In this document: positions 58,325 through 64,000 of the stretch, one piece after another
How positions within the stretch are numbered: position 1 is the first letter of the stretch
Layout: each line of letters starts with the position of its first letter
NCBI RefSeq assembly: GCF_035946055.1
Contig: NZ_CP108364.1
Coordinates: forward strand, 4,960,001-5,024,000
Length of the DNA stretch: 64,000 bases
Origin: Streptomyces sp. NBC_01341
GTDB taxonomy: Bacteria; Actinomycetota; Actinomycetes; Streptomycetales; Streptomycetaceae
Direction of reading: 5' to 3'
Translations under genes and position numbers: made by a program
Notes under the pieces: model-generated
Databases searched by the model: none
Seen by the model: only the letters and a program-made list of their open reading frames with translations
What the model was told of the DNA's origin: nothing

Positions 58325-60352
58325 TCAGCCGACGATCCGCGCGGCGAGCCGGCGTGCGCGCTTGCGGGCCCCGCTGGGCAGCCGGCGGGTCAGGGGACCA
58401 CCGACCCGGCGCAGCGCACGGCGAATGGTCGTCTTCCGCTGCTGCGCGGACACCCTGCGGGTGAGCTCCGCGTCGGCGCGGGGCAGCCCGGTGGGAAGCA
58501 CGATCCGTCCGCGCGAGTCCACGGTGACGTCGAACAGGGCGAGCGGGGCGTACGTCCCGCCGTCCAGGCGGACGGAGAGGCTCCAGGAGCCGGCCGGTAC
58601 CTTCGGCGCCTCCGAGGGCAGGGGGAGGTGGGCACGCCCCTCCACGGGCCGCAGCACGGCGGGCAGGGTGTGGGACGCGGAGGGCGAGCTCAGCACCAGC
58701 TGCACCGTCGAGGGGGCGGTGCCCTCCGAGGTGAAGAGGTCCAGCCGGAGTTCGGGCCGGCTGGAGGCGACCAGCAGGGCCGCCCGGTCCTCGAGGTAGG
58801 GAGCCAGCCTCTTGCTGCGACGGGCGACGTCGAGCGTGAGGTTGCCGTGCGGTTCGGTGAAGTACGGGATGACGGCTCGGGCCGGGGATCCCAGCGAGGC
58901 GGGCAGACACGCCGCGTCCACCTGCTCGGCACGGTCGGAGCCGAGCCTCGCCTTGCGCACCAGCCCGAGGCCCCGCAGCGGCACCCACACGTCCCAGAAT
59001 CCGCGCGACACCCGGCCGCGCCCCTTCACTCGCTCCGAGGAGATGGTCCCGGAGCCGCTCAGGACGACCTCGCAGACACCGTCGCCGAGCTCCTTGAACC
59101 CGGTCGTGAACTTCGCCGGGAAGGGCCATTCGACGGCCGTGTCGCGGTTGCGCAGCGAGATCTCCGCCGCGAACCCGTCGATGTCGTCGGTGACGTCGAG
59201 AAGCTCGCCCTCGGGCATCAGCCCGTCCGTGTAGTCGGGGTGGAGGTAGTAACGGCCCTCGCGGTTGAGCAGCCGAAGCGGCGCCTTGTCGTCACCGTGC
59301 ACGAGGCGGCCGGTGACGGCCACGGCGACGGTGCCGTCCGGCTGCCAGGCGAACTCCTCCAGCCGTGCGGCCGCCTTGACGGACGCGGCGAACCGGGCGA
59401 TCCGCAGGAGGCCCTGCCGGTCGTCGTTGCGCAGCAGCGTCGACCGCAGCCGCTGGACGGGGCCGAGCCCGTCGTGGACTCCGTCGTCCATGAAGTCCTT
59501 CGCCACGTCCTCGACGGCGTCGCACATCTCGTCGAGGAACTCGGGCGTGTACTTGAGGACGGCGGGTTCGCTGAGACGGCTCAGCATCTCCACGCGGTAG
59601 AAGCGGCGGAGAAGGAGATCACGGAATTCACCTGGCTCGGTGTTCTCGACGACCACGTCGAGCACTTCGCGGAGATTTCCGTAGTAACCGGTCGGGACGA
59701 TCTTCGCCGATCCGGCGTTCTTTCCGTCGTCGCGCTTGGAGTAGTAATAGCAGGTGTAGTTGCCGAGGATGGAGACGACTTTCGCGGGGAAGTAGGCCTG
59801 CATCATGTAGAGCTGGTCCTCGAGACGGCGCTTCCCTTCCGGGTAGGCGATCCCGTTCTCGCGGAGGAACTCCGTGCGGAACATCTTGTGCGGGGTCAGG
59901 CTGTCGTACAGCGGGGCGTCGCGCAGGGTGCACTTCTCGCGCGACTTCTTGAAGACACCGTGCGGGACGCCGCGGAAGTTGCTGGCCACCTTGCCGATGA
60001 CGATGTCCGAGCCGTTCCGGTCACCCATCGCGTACAGGCGCTGCAGCGCCTCGGGGGCGAGGTAGTCGTCCTGGTCGACGAACTGCACGTACTCGCCGGC
60101 GGCCTCCGCGACCCCGATGTTGCGAGGCTTTCCCGGCCAGCCCGAATTCGGGATGGTGATCACTCGGAAATGCGAGTGCTGGGTGGCCAGCTTCTCGAGC
60201 CGTTCGCGGGTGTCGTCCGTCGACCCGTCGTTGACGAAGAGGACTTCGAATTCGTCCGCGGGAAGGGTCTGACGCAACAGGGAATCGATGCAGGGATCGA
60301 TGTACTTGCCCGGGTTGTAGACCGGGATGACGACACTCACTTTGACTGACAC
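58325..60352 (-). CDS. Large GT2-family glycosyltransferase, TarS-like with C-terminal domains
   Basis: 675 residues from GTG 60352; GTG 60340 is an alternative. KVSVVIPVYNPGKYIDPC, VNDGSTDDTRERLEKL, then NSGWPGKPRNIGVAEAAGEY and VDQDDYLAPEALQRL form the GT-A domain. KVASNFRGVPHGVFKK, YDSLTPHKMFRTEFL and LEDQLYMMQAYF continue the TarS-like pattern. After a helical region (about 230-330), beta-rich domains (about 350-560) resemble in length and place the polymer-binding or trimerising part of S. aureus TarS. The tail is basic. It probably decorates the teichoic-acid-like polymer; sugar unknown. It shares a strand with rmlC, which suggests, but does not prove, rhamnose use. Confidence 0.87.
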   Translation of the reverse strand: MSVKVSVVIPVYNPGKYIDPCIDSLLRQTLPADEFEVLFVNDGSTDDTRERLEKLATQHSHFRVITIPNSGWPGKPRNIGVAEAAGEYVQFVDQDDYLAPEALQRLYAMGDRNGSDIVIGKVASNFRGVPHGVFKKSREKCTLRDAPLYDSLTPHKMFRTEFLRENGIAYPEGKRRLEDQLYMMQAYFPAKVVSILGNYTCYYYSKRDDGKNAGSAKIVPTGYYGNLREVLDVVVENTEPGEFRDLLLRRFYRVEMLSRLSEPAVLKYTPEFLDEMCDAVEDVAKDFMDDGVHDGLGPVQRLRSTLLRNDDRQGLLRIARFAASVKAAARLEEFAWQPDGTVAVAVTGRLVHGDDKAPLRLLNREGRYYLHPDYTDGLMPEGELLDVTDDIDGFAAEISLRNRDTAVEWPFPAKFTTGFKELGDGVCEVVLSGSGTISSERVKGRGRVSRGFWDVWVPLRGLGLVRKARLGSDRAEQVDAACLPASLGSPARAVIPYFTEPHGNLTLDVARRSKRLAPYLEDRAALLVASSRPELRLDLFTSEGTAPSTVQLVLSSPSASHTLPAVLRPVEGRAHLPLPSEAPKVPAGSWSLSVRLDGGTYAPLALFDVTVDSRGRIVLPTGLPRADAELTRRVSAQQRKTTIRRALRRVGGPLTRRLPSGARKRARRLAARIVG

Positions 60353-60600
60353 GACTGTGCCCCATCTCTGAGAACCATGGACGACAAGGTGGGGGTTGGG
60401 ACCGGCAGTCGACTTCGAAGCACGGGGGGCCGCCGCCCGCCTGCACTCTAGCGCTTGCGCGGATCGAACAGTTCGGGTCCCGGGACAGAGGGTAAGGTTC
60501 CAGGGTCGCCGGCCCGAGGCAGGCGGCCCATCACACCCGGGTCCGTCCGGGCCGCCCGCCCCTCGCCCTTCCGATACGCACGACGATCGGGCCGCGGCGC

Positions 60601-61953
60601 GTGCTATCCAATCGATTTCGGGAGGCCGCCATCCGTTGGCGCAATGTGAGCGGTCCAGGTGAGGTGCGCTGGTCGCGCGGCTCGGTCGCCGAACTCTTCT
60701 CCGGCCGCAACAACAGCCTGGGTTTGCTCCGCCTGTCCCTGGCCTCCGCGGTCGTGGTCTCCCACGCCCGGATCCTCGGATTCGGGGACAAGGAGTTCGG
60801 GCACCACTTCAGCCACGGCCAGACCGACCTCGGCAAGATGTCGGTCTACGGCTTCTTCGTCCTCTCGGGGATCCTCGTCACCCGCAGCGGAAAGCGGCTG
60901 CCTCTCGGGCGCTTCCTGTGGCACCGCGCTCTGAGGCTGCTGCCGGGGCTGTGGGTCTGCCTCGCGGTGACCGCCTTCGTGGTCGCTCCCTTCCTGTACT
61001 GGCGGCAGCAGGGCGGCCTGGGCGGCTTCTGGGGCCACTCCGAGGGGCCGTGGAGCTACATGACGTCCAACTGGGCCGTCGCACCCCGGCAGAACGACGT
61101 GTCCGGCGTGGTGGCCACCGCGGGTGAGTCGGGCCTCGCGCACAGCCCCAGCATCGACGCGGCTCTGTGGTCGCTGCGCTACGAGGTGCTCTGCTACTTC
61201 GGGGTCGCCCTGCTCGCCGTGACGGGCGCACTCACGCGGGCCCGCCGGATCGTGCTCCTGATCGTCGGCGTCATGGGGGTGCTGATCGTCCGGGACGCGA
61301 TGGACGTGCCGTTCTGGTCAGGCTTCGACGACTCCAATTACCACGCGAGTATCGAGTTCTTCCAGGTCACCGGTCGCTTCGACCCGGACGTCGTCCTCTA
61401 TCTCGGATTTGCCTTCGCTCTCGGGGCGGCCATCGAGCTCTACCGCGAGCGGATTCCGGTCAGCGATCATCTGGGCGTGGTTTCCGGGCTGGTCTTCCTC
61501 GGAAGCCTGCGCTTCGGATATTTCTTCGTCGTCGGGCTGCCCGCCTTCGCCTACCTGCTGCTGTGGCTCGCCATCCGCCTGCCCGCACCGTTCCGGCGGA
61601 TCGGCGCCCGGCACGACTACTCGTACGGCATGTACATCTACGGCTTCGTCGTCCAGCAGTCGCTGGTCGCGGTCGGATTCACCCGCTGGGGCTTCTGGCC
61701 CTACCTGGCGATGTCCCTCGCCGGCGCCCTGACCGCCGCGGTGCTCTCGTGGCACCTGGTGGAGCGTCCCTCGATGCGCCTCAAGGACCTCGGATCGCCC
61801 CGTGCGGTCCGGCCCGGGGCGGCGGAGGCGGGCGGTGCGGCCCGGCCGGCGGCCCCCGGCACGCAGGGCTCCGGGTCCGCTCCGGCCGGCCTCGCTCCCG
61901 AAGCCGCCGACGCGGTCCCGGCGAGCGGTGGGCGAGCGGGCGCGACGCGCTAG
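60601..61953 (+). CDS. Acyltransferase 3-family membrane protein (OafA-like)
   Basis: 450 residues from GTG 60601; its ribosome site is weak and GTG 60649 is possible. RLSLASAVVVSHARILGF carries the catalytic His. YGFFVLSGILVTRS, FLWHRALRLLPGLWVCLAV and LWSLRYEVLCYFGVALL are standard acyltransferase 3 signatures. About ten membrane helices are followed by an Ala/Gly/Pro-rich cytosolic tail (about 400-450). Proteins like OafA O-acetylate surface sugars, taking acetyl from acetyl-CoA across the membrane. In this island it likely acetylates the wall glycopolymer. A different branch of the superfamily is encoded at 8030-9193. Confidence 0.88.
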   Translation: MLSNRFREAAIRWRNVSGPGEVRWSRGSVAELFSGRNNSLGLLRLSLASAVVVSHARILGFGDKEFGHHFSHGQTDLGKMSVYGFFVLSGILVTRSGKRLPLGRFLWHRALRLLPGLWVCLAVTAFVVAPFLYWRQQGGLGGFWGHSEGPWSYMTSNWAVAPRQNDVSGVVATAGESGLAHSPSIDAALWSLRYEVLCYFGVALLAVTGALTRARRIVLLIVGVMGVLIVRDAMDVPFWSGFDDSNYHASIEFFQVTGRFDPDVVLYLGFAFALGAAIELYRERIPVSDHLGVVSGLVFLGSLRFGYFFVVGLPAFAYLLLWLAIRLPAPFRRIGARHDYSYGMYIYGFVVQQSLVAVGFTRWGFWPYLAMSLAGALTAAVLSWHLVERPSMRLKDLGSPRAVRPGAAEAGGAARPAAPGTQGSGSAPAGLAPEAADAVPASGGRAGATR

Positions 61954-61970
61954 CCGCATTGATCACGCGC

Positions 61971-62041
61971 GGCCCGCCCGTCACCCTGCCCGCCCCGCTC
62001 GCCGCACGGGCACCGGCGGCGGGCAGGGGGACGGGCGGGCC
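61971..62041. terminator. Long bidirectional hairpin between acyltransferase and pyruvyl transferase genes
   Basis: Two stacked stems, 12 bp (61971-61982 with 62030-62041) and 11 bp (61984-61994 with 62018-62028), separated by one A-G mismatch, 23-nt loop. It lies between convergent genes. Confidence 0.85.
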
Positions 62042-62047
62042 CGCCCG

Positions 62048-63475
62048 TCACTGCTCCGGGCGCAGAAGCCTCCGGACCGGGCGCCCCACCACGCGCCGCG
62101 CACGCCGGTAGGCGGACGGCCACGCGGTCGCTCCCTCGCTGCCCTGGAGCTTGATGCTGATCGGCCGGCCGGTCTTCCCCTCGAGCTGGCTGAGCAGCAG
62201 GGTGTTCTGCTCGGAGAGCTCCGCCAGACGGCTCTGCATGAAGCTGAACCGGCTGCTCATCGCTTCCGCGTCGGTGTCGGTCCACGGGCGGACGGCGGCC
62301 GGCAGGGCGCGCTTGGCGAGCAGCGCGTCGAACGCCTTGCCGCTGTCGCCGTGGTGGAAGGTGTTCTCCAGGCCGTTCTTCTCCATGAAGCCGGTGAACC
62401 GGAGGAACCGCTCCTTGTGGCCGTTCACCAGCTCGCCGAAGTCGGCCGCCTCGTACAGCTCGGCGGGGTCGATGTTCTTCGGCGTCTCGGAGATCTTGCG
62501 GTGCGGGATGCCGAAGTACCGGCAGAGCTCCAGGGTCCGCGAGTCGCTGCAGAGCACGGTGCTCGGGACTCCGGCCAGCAGCGCGGCGATGTTGCCGTGG
62601 ATGCGGGAACCGAACGAGAAGTCGAACGCGCGCAGCTCCTCGATCCACGTGGCCGGGTCGATGTAGAGCCGGACCTTGCCCTCGCGGTACATCGGGTGCG
62701 ACGGATGAGTCGGCATCGAGGTCTGGGCGCCGATCGGGTTCGACGTCTCCCGCCAGTGGAGCAGCTGGGCCTCGAGGAGGTTCTGCCCGACGAACCGGAG
62801 ATGCGGATACCGCTGGTGAGCCTGCCGGATGATGGCGTCGAGGCCGTGTGACCGTACGGCGCTGTGGGAGCCGTTCACCGAGATGCGGGATTCCGCGGTG
62901 AGCGACTCGGACTTCTTCTCGAGCGTGAACGTCTCGCCGTTCATGAACATCGAGGGGCATCCGATGACCTCGACGTCCCGGAAGCCCATGTTCTTCAGGT
63001 ACTGCTCGGTGAACTCCCCCCGCACGCCGATGGACGCACTGCGGTTGAGCACCTCGGTGACGAATTCCCTGACCGTCGGCTCCATGGGCTTCAGCCTGGC
63101 CGCGTCGTACTTGAGGTCGGCCTGCGCGCCGACACCCAGGACGACGACGGGAATGCGCAGCTTCTTGATCAGCTGTGTCATCCGCTTCAGGGGTCGCTCG
63201 AAGGTGGGACGGAACGCGTTCGCCAGAGGAACGACGAATACGTCGAACTCCTCGTTTATGCGGTCGGCCGCCGACGGATCGGTACGGATGCCGTTGGAGA
63301 AGACCTCTGCCCGTGGAGTCGTGAGGATCTTGTGCGACGCGTCGCTGAAGATCAGGTTGCCCGCGTTCGTGGCGAAAACATCTCTGTGGAGCGATTGTTC
63401 GAGCGTGTCCACATCGAAGGGGCTTTTACCTGATCGGAGAAGAATGCGTCGTTGGCGGGTGGGTTCATCAGTCAC
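62048..63475 (-). CDS. Polysaccharide pyruvyl transferase family protein
   Basis: 475 residues from GTG 63475, which lies 6 nt behind a -10-like TACCCT. GNLIFSDASHKIL, VVPLANAFRP and IPVVVLGVGAQADL form the N-terminal half. The diagnostic motif of the family (PF04230, CsaB/WcaK type) is FSFGSRIHGNIAALLAGVPS with the catalytic Arg-x-His. SASIGVRGEFTEQYLKNMG is also typical. The last ~100 residues form a coiled coil (RLAELSEQNTLLLSQLEG) and a basic tail, not part of the core. Such enzymes add ketal-linked pyruvate to a sugar from PEP, giving negative charge; in Gram-positives the modified polymer can anchor SLH proteins. It would modify the island's glycopolymer. Confidence 0.87.
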   Translation of the reverse strand: MTDEPTRQRRILLRSGKSPFDVDTLEQSLHRDVFATNAGNLIFSDASHKILTTPRAEVFSNGIRTDPSAADRINEEFDVFVVPLANAFRPTFERPLKRMTQLIKKLRIPVVVLGVGAQADLKYDAARLKPMEPTVREFVTEVLNRSASIGVRGEFTEQYLKNMGFRDVEVIGCPSMFMNGETFTLEKKSESLTAESRISVNGSHSAVRSHGLDAIIRQAHQRYPHLRFVGQNLLEAQLLHWRETSNPIGAQTSMPTHPSHPMYREGKVRLYIDPATWIEELRAFDFSFGSRIHGNIAALLAGVPSTVLCSDSRTLELCRYFGIPHRKISETPKNIDPAELYEAADFGELVNGHKERFLRFTGFMEKNGLENTFHHGDSGKAFDALLAKRALPAAVRPWTDTDAEAMSSRFSFMQSRLAELSEQNTLLLSQLEGKTGRPISIKLQGSEGATAWPSAYRRARRVVGRPVRRLLRPEQ

Positions 63476-63481
63476 CTAAGG

Positions 63482-63487
63482 AGGGTA
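63482..63487 (-). promoter_or_regulatory. Candidate -10 box of a leaderless promoter for the pyruvyl transferase gene
   Basis: On the minus strand TACCCT ends 6 nt before GTG 63475; there is no GGAGG-like site. Confidence 0.45.
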
Positions 63488-63630
63488 GCCCGATGAAAGG
63501 CCTGTGGAGATTACGTAAATGACTCCATTCGTGGGCATGTCGGAACGATCGTCGGAGCGGCTCGTCCGTAGGGCCGCCTCCGTACCGCGTCAGCAGTTGA
63601 GACGGTCCGGTGCGGTGCGGGCCCCTCGCG

Positions 63631-63636
63631 TAGATT
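63631..63636 (+). promoter_or_regulatory. Candidate -10 box for proB
   Basis: TAGATT 41 nt before GTG 63678; no good -35 box recognised. Confidence 0.3.
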
Positions 63637-63677
63637 GAGGGGAACCGCGCAGGACGACGTGATGGGGACAGGCGTAC

Positions 63678-64000
63678 GTGTCAGGGGCAAGGGATTCCGA
63701 AGGCGCACTCGGCACACCCCCGGAGGGCGACGCCGGGCTCAGGCCGGACGTGACCGGTGCCCGCCGGATCGTCGTCAAAGTGGGGTCCTCCTCGCTGACC
63801 ACCGCCGCGGGAGGCCTCGACGCCGACCGGGTCGACGCGCTGGTCGACGCGCTGGCCAAGGTCAGGAGCGGCGGGGAACGCGAGATCGTCCTCGTCTCCA
63901 GCGGCGCCATCGCGGCGGGGCTCGCGCCCCTCGGACTCGTCCGCAGGCCCAAGGACCTGGCGCGCCAGCAGGCCGCCGCCAGCGTCGGCCAGGGGCTGCT
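63678..64000 (+). CDS. proB: Glutamate 5-kinase, N-terminal part (3' truncated by window edge)
   Basis: The frame opens at GTG 63678 (GGGG about 10 nt upstream) and runs off the window after 107 codons; GTG 63750 is an alternative start that trims 24 poorly conserved residues. ARRIVVKVGSSSLTTAAGG is the ATP/phosphate loop of the amino-acid kinase family. EIVLVSSGAIAAGLAPLGL and ARQQAAASVGQGL are specific to ProB. It phosphorylates glutamate, the first step of proline synthesis. proA is expected beyond the edge. The PUA domain, if present, would also lie outside. Confidence 0.93.
   Translation, partial: MSGARDSEGALGTPPEGDAGLRPDVTGARRIVVKVGSSSLTTAAGGLDADRVDALVDALAKVRSGGEREIVLVSSGAIAAGLAPLGLVRRPKDLARQQAAASVGQGL

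Noticed and set aside
38106..63475. Sugar islands as parts of an antibiotic or other specialised-metabolite cluster
   Set aside because: StrD-like RmlA and a DegT aminotransferase occur in such clusters, but there is no PKS, NRPS, terpene or aminoglycoside scaffold gene; the teichoic-acid-type polymerase and TarS-like enzymes point to envelope polymers.

Overview
The window is a stretch of Streptomyces-type actinobacterial chromosome. The evidence is very high GC, third positions that are almost all G or C, many GTG starts, long GC hairpin terminators without T tracts, an RNase E/G with long A/P/E-rich arms, two adjacent clpP genes, and the gene order tig-clpP1-clpP2-clpX ... valS-folC-ndk-mreBCD-PBP2-rodA ... 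rne ... rplU-rpmA-obgE ... proB. I recognise that order from Streptomyces genomes by memory; no search was run. No rRNA, CRISPR array, insertion sequence, integrase or replication origin was seen.

Layout. 1-9.9 kb: the end of a BioY gene and mostly single genes (amino-acid permease, RpiB, Nei/Fpg glycosylase, Eis-type acetyltransferase, membrane PP2C phosphatase, CPA2 antiporter, HD hydrolase, membrane acyltransferase, a 64-residue membrane protein). 9.9-10.3 kb: tRNA-Gly(UCC) and tRNA-Pro(UGG), divergent. 10.4-14.9 kb: trigger factor and the Clp protease genes. 15-21.3 kb: a proline/glycine-rich membrane protein, valS, folC, a DUF4233-like protein and ndk. 21.6-27.9 kb: mreB-mreC-mreD-PBP2-rodA, the rod-type wall machinery that Streptomyces uses mainly for spore wall. 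27.9-37.9 kb: a CYTH-CHAD protein, a radical SAM protein with its DUF2344 partner, a repeat-built membrane protein, and RNase E/G.

38.1-45.4 kb: a first polysaccharide island between rne and rplU. Five overlapping genes (PLP aminotransferase, Gfo/Idh dehydrogenase, GT4, GT2, UDP-sugar 6-dehydrogenase) face a convergent left-handed beta-helix acetyltransferase. Together these are the four enzyme types of the WbpA/B/E/D route to a UDP-2,3-diacetamido-uronic acid, plus two transferases. 45.7-47.9 kb: rplU-rpmA-obgE.

48.2-63.5 kb: a second polysaccharide island between obgE and proB. It has a fused cytidylyltransferase/short-chain reductase (CDP-ribitol synthase type), a TagF/TarL-like polyol-phosphate polymerase, two TarS/TarP-like GT2 enzymes (a third lies in the first island), all four dTDP-rhamnose genes (rmlABD as an operon, rmlC apart), a methyltransferase, an acyltransferase and a polysaccharide pyruvyl transferase. 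The simplest reading is a decorated, probably ribitol-phosphate-based, wall glycopolymer. The window ends inside proB.

How it fits together: the cell-wall elongation genes and two envelope-glycopolymer islands lie within about 42 kb, separated by housekeeping genes. No TagO-type initiator, LCP ligase, flippase or ABC exporter is visible, so the polymers must depend on genes outside the window. Several genes have a TANNNT -10 box placed 6-7 nt before the start codon, so leaderless mRNAs are likely.
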